Of a stretch of 27,075 nucleotides of DNA, positions 1 to 7,714 are shown in pieces. The stretch's first letter is position 1. The number at the start of each line of letters is the position of its first letter. Below the pieces are notes generated by a model that saw nothing but the letters and a program-made list of their open reading frames with translations, searched no databases and was not told the origin of the DNA. The position numbers and the translations under genes were made by a program. The DNA is from Clostridiales bacterium UBA1728 (GTDB lineage: Bacteria; Bacillota; Clostridia; Oscillospirales; Oscillospiraceae), in the NCBI GenBank assembly GCA_002315975.1, contig DCIK01000007.1:1-27075 (forward strand), read 5' to 3'.

Positions 1-5
1 CTGGT

Positions 6-66
6 GTGGCAATCCGTCTCTTTTCCTGCATTTTTGCAGAATTTCGAAAGAAATACGGATTGCCAC
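6..66. repeat. Intergenic inverted repeat at left edge
   Basis: A perfect 12-bp inverted repeat, GTGGCAATCCGT at 6-17 and ACGGATTGCCAC at 55-66, flanks a 37-base centre. The sequence directly after the right arm (GTCGCTTCGCTCCTCGCAA, 67-85) resembles a dispersed intergenic repeat that I associate with gut Clostridia genomes; that association is from memory and not verified. No gene overlaps it. It lies downstream of the ABC operon and may continue beyond the window. Confidence 0.55.
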
Positions 67-89
67 GTCGCTTCGCTCCTCGCAATGAC

Positions 90-118
90 AGGCTTTCTTT
101 ACAGCCTCTTTTTTTTCG
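90..118 (+). terminator. Weak terminator-like hairpin with T-run
   Basis: AGGCT (90-94) and AGCCT (102-106) can pair around an 8-base loop and are followed by a run of T on the plus strand. The stem is only 5 bp. It would act on rightward transcription entering from outside the window, not on the leftward ABC operon, whose RNA would carry the A-run before the hairpin. Treat it as tentative. Confidence 0.25.
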
Positions 119-123
119 TTTGC

Positions 124-2205
124 TCAGTCAAGGATGAGCTGACCGGTATAGAGCATATAGTATCTGCCCTTCAGGTCAAGGAGCTCGTTGTGGTCGCCCT
201 TCTCCTGAATCTCGCCATGCTCGATGACGACGATGCAGTTGGAGTTGCGGACGGTGGAAAGACGGTGCGCGATGACGAACACGGTGCGGCCATCCATAAG
301 GGAGTCCAGACCTTTTTCGATCAGGCGCTCGGTACGGGTATCGATGGAGGAGGTAGCCTCATCCAGCACCAGCACGGGAGGCTCGGCCACAGTGGCGCGG
401 GCAATGGCCAGCAGCTGACGCTCGCCCTGAGACAGGTTGGCGCCGTCGTTGGTGACCATGGTGTTGTAGCCATCGGGCAGACGGCGGACGAAGCTGTGGG
501 AGTTGGCCAGCTTGGAGGCGGCAATGCACTCCTCATCGGTGGCGTCCAGACGACCGTAGCGGATGTTCTCCATAACGGTGCCCTCGAAGAGGTGGGTATC
601 CTGCAGAACCACGGCGGTGGCGCTGCGCAGAGAGGACTTCTTAATGTCGCGGACATCGATGCCGTCATAGGTGATGGTACCGGAATCAATCTCGTAGAAG
701 CGGTTGATCAGGTTGGCAATGGTAGTCTTGCCGGCACCGGTGGAGCCCACAAGAGCAATCTTCTGACCGGGCTTGGCATAAACATCCACACCCTTGAGTA
801 TCTTCTTCTCAGGTACATAGGAGAAGTCAATGTGATCCACCTTCACCAGACCCTTAACGGGAACCAGCGTGAATCTGTCGTCGGTGGTGGGAACCTTCCA
901 GGCCCACTTGCCGGTACGGTGGTCGGTCTCGACCATGGTGCCGTCTTCCTGCTCCTCGGCGCAGACCAGCGTGACGGTGCCATCGTCCACTTCGGACTCC
1001 AGGTCCATCATGGCGAAGATGCGCTCGGCGCCGGCCAGGGCGGAGTAGATCATGTTCATCTGCTGGGAGACCTGGTTGACGGGCTGCGCCACCTGACGGC
1101 TGTACTGCATATAGGCAATCAGAGAACCCACGTCCAGAGAACCCAGCACGGTGAGCACGCCGCCGACCATGGCGGTGATGGCGTAGCCGATGTTGGAGAT
1201 GTTGGCGGTGAAGGGCATGATGGACTGGCCGTAGTAGTTGCCCATGCGGGCAGCCTGGAAATAAGCCTCGTTGAGCTCGTTGAACTCCTCAATGGCCTCG
1301 TCCTCGTGGGTAAAGGCCTTAACGACCTTCAGACCCTCGATCATTTCCTGAATGTCGCCGTTGAGCTCGCCCAGAGTGGAGTGCTCGGCACGGAAGTAGT
1401 ACTGGGACTTCTTGCCGCGCTTGCTGACCACCAGAGCGGATACGGAGAGGGTGCCGACGGTCACAAGGAAGAGCTGCCACTTGCCCAGCGTGATCATCAT
1501 GGTGATGACGGAGACAAAGGTCAGAGCGGAGGAAATGAGAGAGCGGAAGCTCATCTCCAGACACATCTGCACGGAGTCGGCATCGTTGGAAAAGCGGCTC
1601 ATGAGCTCACCGTGGGGGTGCGCGTCAAAGTAGCTGAGGGGGAGACTCTGGAGCTTGTCGAAGAGCTCGCTGCGCAGCTTGTTGCAGCCGGTAAGCGCGA
1701 TCTTCGCCATGGTGCGGGACTGGATGTAGGAGCCGGCTGTGCTGGCCAGATGAACACCCGCCAGCAGAACGAGAAGGTATCCGACCCGCTTGATATTCTC
1801 GGGATTCTCTCTCAGGGTGGAGAGCGTGTTGATCATGGGCTTGGTGACATAGGTGGCACCCACGGAGGCCAGAGAGGAGAAGACCACCAGCAGCAGCACC
1901 AGTACGAGCTTGAGCTTGTCATGGGTCACATACTTGATAAGGCGGAAGAAGGTCTTCCTGGCGTCCTGAGGCTTTTCACCCATGCCGCCGCGGGGACCGC
2001 CGTGGCCGCCGCGACCGCCGCCGCGGCCGGTGCTGAATTTGCCGCGGGAATACTTGCTCTGGGTCTGGGGAAGCTCCACACCCTTGGGAGGCGTGGGCAT
2101 ACCCTTGGGAGGCATACCGGGACCGCCCTTAGGAGGCATACCGGGGCCACCCTGAGGGGGTGCACCGTTCTGACCCATGGGGGGCATATTCTTGTTATCA
2201 GCCAT
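124..2205 (-). CDS. ABC exporter half-transporter, subunit with the catalytic Walker B
   Basis: A 693-residue type IV ABC exporter subunit, a membrane export pump with an N-terminal six-helix domain and a C-terminal ATPase. Visible motifs are Walker A GSTGAGKT (487-494), a signature changed to LSQGE (591-595), Walker B ending D615 with catalytic E616, and switch H647. The start is ATG at 2205, which overlaps the preceding subunit's stop by 8 bases; a longer reading into that gene is less likely. Residues 1 to about 80 are an odd low-complexity tail rich in Gly, Pro, Met and Lys, with two GGPGMPPK copies and an Arg-Gly-rich patch, before the first membrane helix. About 30 extra residues sit between the membrane domain and the ATPase. 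With its neighbour it probably forms a heterodimeric multidrug-type exporter (as in TM287/288, LmrCD and BmrCD). The substrate is unknown. Confidence 0.92.
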   Translation of the reverse strand: MADNKNMPPMGQNGAPPQGGPGMPPKGGPGMPPKGMPTPPKGVELPQTQSKYSRGKFSTGRGGGRGGHGGPRGGMGEKPQDARKTFFRLIKYVTHDKLKLVLVLLLVVFSSLASVGATYVTKPMINTLSTLRENPENIKRVGYLLVLLAGVHLASTAGSYIQSRTMAKIALTGCNKLRSELFDKLQSLPLSYFDAHPHGELMSRFSNDADSVQMCLEMSFRSLISSALTFVSVITMMITLGKWQLFLVTVGTLSVSALVVSKRGKKSQYYFRAEHSTLGELNGDIQEMIEGLKVVKAFTHEDEAIEEFNELNEAYFQAARMGNYYGQSIMPFTANISNIGYAITAMVGGVLTVLGSLDVGSLIAYMQYSRQVAQPVNQVSQQMNMIYSALAGAERIFAMMDLESEVDDGTVTLVCAEEQEDGTMVETDHRTGKWAWKVPTTDDRFTLVPVKGLVKVDHIDFSYVPEKKILKGVDVYAKPGQKIALVGSTGAGKTTIANLINRFYEIDSGTITYDGIDVRDIKKSSLRSATAVVLQDTHLFEGTVMENIRYGRLDATDEECIAASKLANSHSFVRRLPDGYNTMVTNDGANLSQGERQLLAIARATVAEPPVLVLDEATSSIDTRTERLIEKGLDSLMDGRTVFVIAHRLSTVRNSNCIVVIEHGEIQEKGDHNELLDLKGRYYMLYTGQLILD

Positions 2206-3937
2206 TGGGCATCGAACCTCCTTCCTGCTGAGACTGGTAGATTTCCTGATAGATGGGGCTGGTTTCGAGCAGCTCGGCGTGGGTACCCACGGCGGCAATA
2301 TGGTCATCATCCACGATGATGATCTTGTCGGCGGTTTCCACGGAGCTGATCCGCTGGGCGATGATGATAACGGTGGTGTCCTTGAGATTCGTGTGGAAGC
2401 TCTCACGGATGGCCGCCTCGGTTACGGTATCGACAGCGGAGGTGGAGTCGTCAAGGATGAGAATGGAGGGGTGACGCAGCATGGCGCGGGCAATGCAGAG
2501 ACGCTGCTTCTGGCCGCCGGATACGTTCACGCCGCCCTGCTCCAGGAAGGTATCGTAGCCTTCGGGCTTGCCCAGAATAAACTCCTCGGCCTGGGCGTCC
2601 CGGGCGGCCTGATAGAGCTCTTCTTCAGTGGCGTTGGGATTGCCCCAGAGAAGGTTTTCGCGGATGGTACCGGAGAAGAGGACGTTCTTCTGCAGAACCA
2701 TGCCGATGCGGGAGCGGAGAGCCTCGATGGGGTAGTCGCGGACATCCATGCCGTCCACCAGAACCTGACCCTCAGACACGTCGTAGAAGCGGGGAATCAG
2801 ATTCACGAGAGTGGACTTGCCGGTGCCGGTGCCGCCCATGATGGCCACGAACTGACCGGGCTCGATGGAAAGGCTCACATCGTGCAGAACATCGTCGCCG
2901 GTGCCGCTGCGATACTTGAAGGAGACATTTCTGAACTCAATCTTTCCCTTGGCCTCGGGCAGCTCAGTGGCTTTGCCGTCCTGAATGTCGGGCTCGGTCT
3001 CCATGACCTCCAGAACACGGGTGGCGCAGGCGGCGGCACGGGTGATCTGGTTAAGGGACTGGGAAACCATGAACACGCTCATCAGAACCTGAGAAATGTA
3101 GCTGATGTAGGAGGTGAGTTCGCCGGTGAGCATAAAGCCGTCGCGGATTTCGTGGGCGCCCCAGTAGTAGACGGCGATGGTGGCGGCCTGCAGAATGAGC
3201 ATCATCACGGGGAAGACCTTCATCATGTGGAAGGCAGCCCGCATGGCGGCGTCACGCAGCCTGTCGTTGGACTTCTGGAACTTTTCGCGCTCGTAGTCCT
3301 CGCGGACAAAGGCCTTGACCACGCGGATAGCCACCAGATTTTCCTGCACGGTGCTGTTCAGACCGTCGATAGCGGCCTGCTGCGCCTTGAAGAGGGCGTG
3401 AGCCTTCTTCATGATGGTCACCACGAAAACGGTCATGACGGGCAGGGCAACAGCTAAAATGAGGGTCAGCTTGGGGTTCAGAACCAGGCAGATAATAAAG
3501 GAAGAGAGCATCTGCACGGGGGTACGAACCAGCATACGCAGAGCCATGCTGACGGTCATCTGGATGGAACGGACGTCGTTGGTCAGACGGGTGATGAGAG
3601 AAGCGGAGGAGAAATGGTCGATGTCGTTGAAGGAGAAGGTCTGCACCTTCTCGAAAAGAGCCTTCCGAAGATTGCGGCCAAAGCCCTGAGTGGCCACGGC
3701 ACTGTTCTTGGAGGACTGGACACCGCAGAAAAGGGATACGCAGGCCAGACAGATCATACCGCCGGCGTAGGGCACGATAACGGGCAGACCGCCGCCGCCG
3801 TTGATGCCCTTGTCGATGATGCCCGCAATCAGCAGCGGGAGTATCATCTCGCAGACTACCTCAAGGAGCATGAAGGTAGGCGTCAGAATGACCTGCTTCT
3901 TAAACTCCTTCAGGTAGGGAATGAATTTTTTGATCAA
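2198..3937 (-). CDS. ABC exporter half-transporter, subunit with the degenerate ATP site
   Basis: A 579-residue ABC exporter subunit with a membrane domain at about residues 15-310 and an ATPase domain at about 340-575. Motifs are Walker A GGTGTGKS (368-375), intact signature SGGQ (473-476), Walker B with D496 followed by D497 where the catalytic Glu is expected, and Q528 (AQR) in place of the switch His. These changes mark the non-hydrolysing half of heterodimeric exporters; the partner encoded just downstream has the reverse pattern. The start is taken as TTG at 3937, which overlaps the MarR stop as TTGA and follows an AAAGGAGGT ribosome site ending about 10 bases upstream. An ATG at 3997 lies inside marR and lacks support. 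Confidence 0.92.
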   Translation of the reverse strand: MIKKFIPYLKEFKKQVILTPTFMLLEVVCEMILPLLIAGIIDKGINGGGGLPVIVPYAGGMICLACVSLFCGVQSSKNSAVATQGFGRNLRKALFEKVQTFSFNDIDHFSSASLITRLTNDVRSIQMTVSMALRMLVRTPVQMLSSFIICLVLNPKLTLILAVALPVMTVFVVTIMKKAHALFKAQQAAIDGLNSTVQENLVAIRVVKAFVREDYEREKFQKSNDRLRDAAMRAAFHMMKVFPVMMLILQAATIAVYYWGAHEIRDGFMLTGELTSYISYISQVLMSVFMVSQSLNQITRAAACATRVLEVMETEPDIQDGKATELPEAKGKIEFRNVSFKYRSGTGDDVLHDVSLSIEPGQFVAIMGGTGTGKSTLVNLIPRFYDVSEGQVLVDGMDVRDYPIEALRSRIGMVLQKNVLFSGTIRENLLWGNPNATEEELYQAARDAQAEEFILGKPEGYDTFLEQGGVNVSGGQKQRLCIARAMLRHPSILILDDSTSAVDTVTEAAIRESFHTNLKDTTVIIIAQRISSVETADKIIIVDDDHIAAVGTHAELLETSPIYQEIYQSQQEGGSMPNG

Positions 3938-4422
3938 AATTCTTTGACCTCCTTTTTTTCTTCTGTTTCCTGGGAAAATTCTTCGAGATTGCTGCACATT
4001 CGCCTGAAGTAGCCGGTGAGCTGAGTCAGCTCCTCCTCACTGAAGCCCTTAAAGGTGGCCTCCTCCAGCGCATCCATCAGCTCCTGGCAGCGTTTCATCA
4101 TGGCAATGCCATCGGGGGTGATGTTTACGCGGTTTTTCCGAAGGTCCCTGTCATCGGGCTTTCGTTCGATGAGACCGAGCTTTTCCAGCGGCCGCAGCGA
4201 TGCTGTGACAGTGGCGGGGGAGAGCTGAAGACGCTTTGCGATCTCGCCCTGACTCAGGGGCACATCATCATGGGATCCACGCTCAATGACAAAGAGCATG
4301 AAGTGCTGGGCAGGGTTCTGAAGGGGAATGTCTGCGAAAAGCCGATCGGTGGCCATTCTCTTTGCGCGCTCAACGGCCCGTTGCGTCCAAACAGGACTGT
4401 TCTCGTCATGAGAGCCTTTCAA
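3934..4422 (-). CDS. MarR-family transcriptional repressor
   Basis: A 162-residue winged-helix regulator. The recognition region is at about residues 55-100 (GEIAKRLQLSPATVTASLRPLE, then the wing with KPDDRDLRKNRVNIT), flanked by the dimerisation helices usual for MarR. It is the first gene of an operon with the two ABC subunits, overlapping the next start by 4 bases, so its likely role is ligand-relieved repression of the exporter. The start is TTG at 4422, with GGAGG at 4430-4434 spaced 7 bases away. The promoter upstream contains two similar palindromes, suggesting autoregulation (inferred). The inducing compound is unknown. Confidence 0.93.
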   Translation of the reverse strand: MKGSHDENSPVWTQRAVERAKRMATDRLFADIPLQNPAQHFMLFVIERGSHDDVPLSQGEIAKRLQLSPATVTASLRPLEKLGLIERKPDDRDLRKNRVNITPDGIAMMKRCQELMDALEEATFKGFSEEELTQLTGYFRRMCSNLEEFSQETEEKKEVKEF

Positions 4423-4440
4423 GGTACCGCCTCCATTTCT

Positions 4441-4454
4441 GTTAGTGTGCTAAC
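4441..4454. promoter_or_regulatory. Candidate MarR operator, box 1
   Basis: GTTAGTGTGCTAAC is a near-perfect palindrome with GTTAG and CTAAC arms. It lies between the promoter and the ribosome site of the marR-ABC operon, roughly 20-33 bases into the predicted transcript. Its core TTAGTGTGCTAA closely matches box 2, whose centre is 36 bp away. Binding by the MarR protein is inferred from location and symmetry. Confidence 0.6.
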
Positions 4455-4477
4455 ATTTTGTCTACGAACAACATAAG

Positions 4478-4490
4478 TTAGTATACTGAT
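4478..4490. promoter_or_regulatory. Candidate MarR operator, box 2
   Basis: TTAGTATACTGAT shares the pattern TTAGTRTRCTRA with box 1 and contains the palindrome AGTATACT. It covers the -10 element of the minus-strand operon promoter, so a bound repressor would block RNA polymerase. Box-to-box centre spacing of 36 bp would allow two dimers on nearly separate helical turns. Binding is inferred. Confidence 0.6.
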
Positions 4491-4508
4491 AATTAGCATC
4501 CCTGTCAA
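4480..4508 (-). promoter_or_regulatory. Sigma-A-type promoter of the marR-ABC operon
   Basis: Read on the minus strand, TTGACA (4503-4508) and TATACT (4480-4485) are separated by exactly 17 bases. The -10 lies inside operator box 2. The predicted start of transcription near 4473 gives a leader of about 50 bases before the TTG start at 4422. Confidence 0.8.
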
Positions 4509-4708
4509 TATCCTTTTTGCACATTTTTCAAAATTTTTTTGGCAAACTGCTTCTCTTGCTGCAAATAAGTGGTTAAAGCGAAGAAACCCACACCTGCTTC
4601 GTTATTCGCTTCAGCGCTATAGTACCTCACGCCCCACACGGATTTTCTTCACTAAGTCCAAATCATTACACTAACACCAAATAAGTTTACATAATGACGG
4701 AGGTGCCC
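4509..4708. other. AT-rich intergenic region before spoIIIA
   Basis: Between the divergent marR promoter and the spoIIIA operon there is AT-rich DNA without a convincing gene. AAGCGAA (4576-4582) and TTCGCTT (4605-4611) form a modest 7-bp inverted repeat. A sigma-E promoter is expected here from knowledge of spoIIIA regulation in Bacillus and Clostridia, but I could not find a clear sigma-E -35/-10 pair. Confidence 0.4.
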
Positions 4709-5542
4709 ATGAATCCCCTGAAATATGCCGAAGCCCTGCTGTCCGAAGAGCTGCGTAAGGCTCTGCGCCGCTGTCCGAACCCGGAGAAAATCTGCGACAT
4801 TCGCCTGCGCCGAGGCCGCAAGCTCAGTGTGGTCGCAGAGGGCAGGGAGACGGAGCTGGACGCGCGGGTGGGGGCGGAGGATATTCGCATTCTGCTGGAG
4901 CGCGCCACCGAAGCCTCGCCCTATGCGGCCCGGGAAAGTCTTGCCCGGGGCTATGTCACGGCGCGAGGAGGTCTGCGGGTGGGCTTCTGCGGCGAGCTGG
5001 TGGCCTCTACGGGACTGATGAAGAATCTCGGCAGCGCGGCCATCCGCCTGCCCCGGGAACAGCGGGACTGGGGACGGCCGTGGGTGCAGCCCTTTTGCTC
5101 CACGCTGATCCTTGCGCCTCCGGGCTGCGGAAAAACCAGCCTTCTGCGGGATATGGTACGGCTGCTCTCCGATGGCGGGGAGCGGGTGGGGCTCTGCGAT
5201 GACCGGGGCGAGCTGGCCTCGATATGGGAGGGAGAGCCGTGCTTTGATGTGGGTGCGCACACGGACATTATCACCGGCGGCAATCGCGCCGAGGGAGCAT
5301 TGATGCTGCTGCGGAACATGAATCCCACGCTCATCGCCATGGACGAGCTCACCGGAGAAAAGGAATGCAGCGCCTGCCTGACGGTGAACCGCTGCGGCGT
5401 AAAGCTTCTGGCCGCTGCCCACGGCTGCGCTGCGGAGGATCTCCGCGCCCGGCCGCTGTATCGTATGCTGCTGGAGCAGGGGGCCTTTCAGCGTCTGCTG
5501 CTCATCGACGGGGAACACCGGGTAAAGGAGCAGCGGCTGTGA
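4709..5542 (+). CDS. spoIIIAA: Stage III sporulation protein AA, secretion-type ATPase
   Basis: A 277-residue cytoplasmic ATPase related to type II/IV secretion ATPases, thought to power or assemble the SpoIIIA channel on the mother-cell side of the engulfed forespore. Walker A PPGCGKTS is at 137-144, and the Walker B D212-E213 lies in an LIAMDE stretch. The length is slightly below the B. subtilis protein (about 307). ATG 4709 is chosen because GGAGG at 4699-4703 sits 5 bases upstream; an ATG at 4694 has no ribosome site. It is the first gene of an eight-gene operon and overlaps spoIIIAB by 4 bases (GTGA). Confidence 0.95.
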   Translation: MNPLKYAEALLSEELRKALRRCPNPEKICDIRLRRGRKLSVVAEGRETELDARVGAEDIRILLERATEASPYAARESLARGYVTARGGLRVGFCGELVASTGLMKNLGSAAIRLPREQRDWGRPWVQPFCSTLILAPPGCGKTSLLRDMVRLLSDGGERVGLCDDRGELASIWEGEPCFDVGAHTDIITGGNRAEGALMLLRNMNPTLIAMDELTGEKECSACLTVNRCGVKLLAAAHGCAAEDLRARPLYRMLLEQGAFQRLLLIDGEHRVKEQRL

Positions 5543-6018
5543 GCAAGGCAGCGGGTGCATTCACTATTATAATCAGTGCGTGGCTTTTCGGCCGCTCTCT
5601 GACCGCCTCGGCCAGAAGGAATCTGCGCCGAGCGGAGGAGCTTCTGCGCCGGGTGGAGGAGCTGCATTACGAGGTCACAAAGCTGGAAACGCCCCTGCCG
5701 GAGCTGCTGCTTCGACTGGAGCGGGAAGGAAAGCCGGGGGACGCATCCTTCCCCCTGCCCGGGGAGGGAGGAAATATTGCCTCCCGCTGGCTGGCTCTGG
5801 CGGAGACGCTCGCACCGGGAGAGGAGGAGCTGCGCCTGTTCGCGGAGCTGGGGCTGACCCTCTCCCACTCCCAGGAGCCGGAGAGGTGCTTTGTCTCATG
5901 CGAGCGGGGACTGCGCAAATGTGCGGAGCAGCGGGAGCAGCGCTATGCCGAGTGCAAGCGGCTGACAACGCCTCTATCCACCTGCGCAGGGATACTGCTG
6001 GCGCTGTTGCTGTGGTAA
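5539..6018 (+). CDS. spoIIIAB: Stage III sporulation protein AB
   Basis: A 159-residue membrane protein with a hydrophobic segment at each end (about residues 4-18 and 145-159) and a helical, Glu/Arg/Leu-rich middle. This is the SpoIIIAB layout (about 171 residues in B. subtilis), a GspF-like component proposed to work with the SpoIIIAA ATPase. The start is GTG 5539, inside the stop of spoIIIAA, with AAGGAG about 10 bases upstream. Assignment relies on position in the operon plus topology; sequence conservation in this protein is modest. Confidence 0.9.
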   Translation: MSKAAGAFTIIISAWLFGRSLTASARRNLRRAEELLRRVEELHYEVTKLETPLPELLLRLEREGKPGDASFPLPGEGGNIASRWLALAETLAPGEEELRLFAELGLTLSHSQEPERCFVSCERGLRKCAEQREQRYAECKRLTTPLSTCAGILLALLLW

Positions 6019-6077
6019 TAAGCGGACGAGCCCGTGAATAGGATGGGAGAGGAATGCATGGTACGGAGGAAGCCCCT

Positions 6078-6272
6078 ATGGATGTGGATCTCATTTTCAA
6101 AATAGCGGCCATCGGCATTGTGGTTGCGGTGCTGAATCTGCTGCTTTCCCGCTCCGGGCGGGACGATCAGGCGCTGATGGTCAGTCTTGCGGGGCTGGTG
6201 GTGGTGCTGATGGTGCTGGTGCGGGAGATCAGCAATCTCTTTGAGCTGATACGGGAGCTGTTTGATTTTTGA
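6078..6272 (+). CDS. spoIIIAC: Stage III sporulation protein AC
   Basis: A 64-residue protein with two membrane helices (about residues 5-23 and 33-53) around a short polar loop, matching SpoIIIAC (68 residues in B. subtilis), a small inner-membrane part of the mother cell-forespore channel. It begins MDVDLIFKIA, typical of the family. ATG 6078 is preferred over ATG 6054 because GGAGG at 6065-6069 is correctly spaced for it. spoIIIAD follows after 3 bases. Confidence 0.94.
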   Translation: MDVDLIFKIAAIGIVVAVLNLLLSRSGRDDQALMVSLAGLVVVLMVLVREISNLFELIRELFDF

Positions 6273-6275
6273 TGT

Positions 6276-6662
6276 ATGGACATAATTCTTCGCTGCGCTT
6301 CCCTCTGCGTACTGGGAAGCCTCATGACCCTGCTGCTGAAAAAATATGCCCCGGAGCTGTCTCTGCTGCTGAGTCTGGGAGCGGGACTCTGCGCAGCGCT
6401 GCTGTGCAGCCGGATTGCCGGAGAGCTGAAGCAGACGCTGCAAACGCTGGTGAGCGCTGCCTCCCTGGAGAGCGCGGCGGTGATGCCGGTGCTCAAATGC
6501 GTGGGCATCGCTCTCGTTACCGAGCTGGCCGGGGCGCTGTGCAAGGACGCCGGGGAGAGCGCTCTGGCCTCCTTTGTGGAGCTATGCGGCAGTCTCTGCG
6601 CCCTGTATACAACGCTGCCGCTGCTGCGCTCGCTGCTCTCCGTCATCGACGAACTGGTGTAG
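6276..6662 (+). CDS. spoIIIAD: Stage III sporulation protein AD
   Basis: A 128-residue hydrophobic protein with about four membrane segments, close to the B. subtilis length of 133. SpoIIIAC and SpoIIIAD are related membrane proteins of the SpoIIIA complex. The start ATG 6276 has only a weak ribosome site (GGGAG about 20 bases upstream), so translation may be coupled to spoIIIAC, which ends 3 bases before. Confidence 0.93.
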   Translation: MDIILRCASLCVLGSLMTLLLKKYAPELSLLLSLGAGLCAALLCSRIAGELKQTLQTLVSAASLESAAVMPVLKCVGIALVTELAGALCKDAGESALASFVELCGSLCALYTTLPLLRSLLSVIDELV

Positions 6663-7714
6663 CCCTGCTGGTGCTGCTGCTCTGCGTTCTGCCCGTACGG
6701 GCGGTGGACGGGGACTGGGGACTGGGAGCGCTGGAGGAGGACACGCCCGCCGCTGCCCGGGAGTTTCTGGGGGAGGCAACATCAGACGAGGACGCGCAGA
6801 CGCTCTTCTCCGGCATTTTTTACGCGGCAGGGGAGAAGCTTCGGGAGCGGGTTCGGGAGGAGCTGCGCTTCTGCGTGGTGCTTTTTTCCGTGGTGACGAT
6901 CTCCTCCGTGGCGGAGCTGGGGGATGTGAGCGGTCGGGCTCAGAGAGCCATACGCCTTGCCTCGGTGCTGGCGGTGGCCTCCTCCGGCGTGACGGAGATG
7001 AACTCCTTTACAGCCGAAGCCCTCGCAACGCTGCAGGAGCTCTCGGATTATTCCCGGAGTCTGCTGCTGGTGATGGCGGGGAGCGCTTCCCTTTCCGGGG
7101 CGGTGGCCGGCTCTGCGGCCAGATGCGCGGCCACGGCGCTGGTGATGGATTTGCTTCTGAGCGTGGGGACAGGCCTGATTGCCCCGGCGGTCTGCGGTTA
7201 TACGGCTCTGTCCATATCCGATGCGGCAGTGGGGAACAAGGCCCTGCGCTCGGCGGCGGGTCTGATGCAGACGCTCTGCACCCTGAGCCTGAGCGCACTG
7301 GCGCTGGGCTTCACCTTCTGGCTGGGCGTTATCTCCTCCCTCAGCGGCAGCGCCGAGGCGGCGGGCGTAAAGCTGACGCGTACCCTGTTAAGTAACGGTC
7401 TGCCGCTGGTGGGAAAGCTGGTGAGCGATGCCGCCGCCTCACTCAGCGCCGCTGCGGGACTGGTAAGAGCCACGGCGGGAGTCTTCGGGCTGGCGGTGGT
7501 GCTCTCCCTCTGCATGGGGAGCTTTCTCCGGCTGGGCTGCCGCTATCTGGCCTTCCGGCTGACGGCGGTGCTCTGCCGCTGCTGCAGCGAAACGCCCCTT
7601 TCAGCGCTCCTGGAGGATCTGGCCTCGGCCTATGCCATGCTGCTCTCGCTGCTGGGCACCGGCGCTCTCTGCGTTTTCATGGCGGTATGGTCGCTGATGA
7701 GGATGAGCCTGTGA
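6584..7714 (+). CDS. spoIIIAE: Stage III sporulation protein AE
   Basis: The largest channel membrane protein: 376 residues from ATG 6584 (399 in B. subtilis). A signal-peptide-like N-terminus is visible, with basic RHRR, a hydrophobic core VALLVLLLCVLPV and an ARA-like end at about residue 40. A hydrophilic external stretch and six or more membrane helices follow. The start is uncertain: ATG 6584 overlaps spoIIIAD by 79 bases but supplies the positively charged signal-peptide head; the alternative GTG 6671 would begin within the hydrophobic core and give 347 residues. It overlaps spoIIIAF by 4 bases (GTGA). Confidence 0.9.
   Translation: MRQSLRPVYNAAAAALAALRHRRTGVALLVLLLCVLPVRAVDGDWGLGALEEDTPAAAREFLGEATSDEDAQTLFSGIFYAAGEKLRERVREELRFCVVLFSVVTISSVAELGDVSGRAQRAIRLASVLAVASSGVTEMNSFTAEALATLQELSDYSRSLLLVMAGSASLSGAVAGSAARCAATALVMDLLLSVGTGLIAPAVCGYTALSISDAAVGNKALRSAAGLMQTLCTLSLSALALGFTFWLGVISSLSGSAEAAGVKLTRTLLSNGLPLVGKLVSDAAASLSAAAGLVRATAGVFGLAVVLSLCMGSFLRLGCRYLAFRLTAVLCRCCSETPLSALLEDLASAYAMLLSLLGTGALCVFMAVWSLMRMSL

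Noticed and set aside
4..2319. A 771-codon open frame on the plus strand opposite the ABC exporter
   Set aside because: It is the antisense of two clear ABC genes with all catalytic motifs. Its translation is a Gly/Val/His-rich composition typical of GC-rich antisense frames and has no family motif.
4620..4708. Sigma-E promoter before spoIIIAA
   Set aside because: Expected from established regulation, but no hexamer pair close to the sigma-E consensus at proper spacing was visible; sequences such as CATTACACT fit only with a gap.
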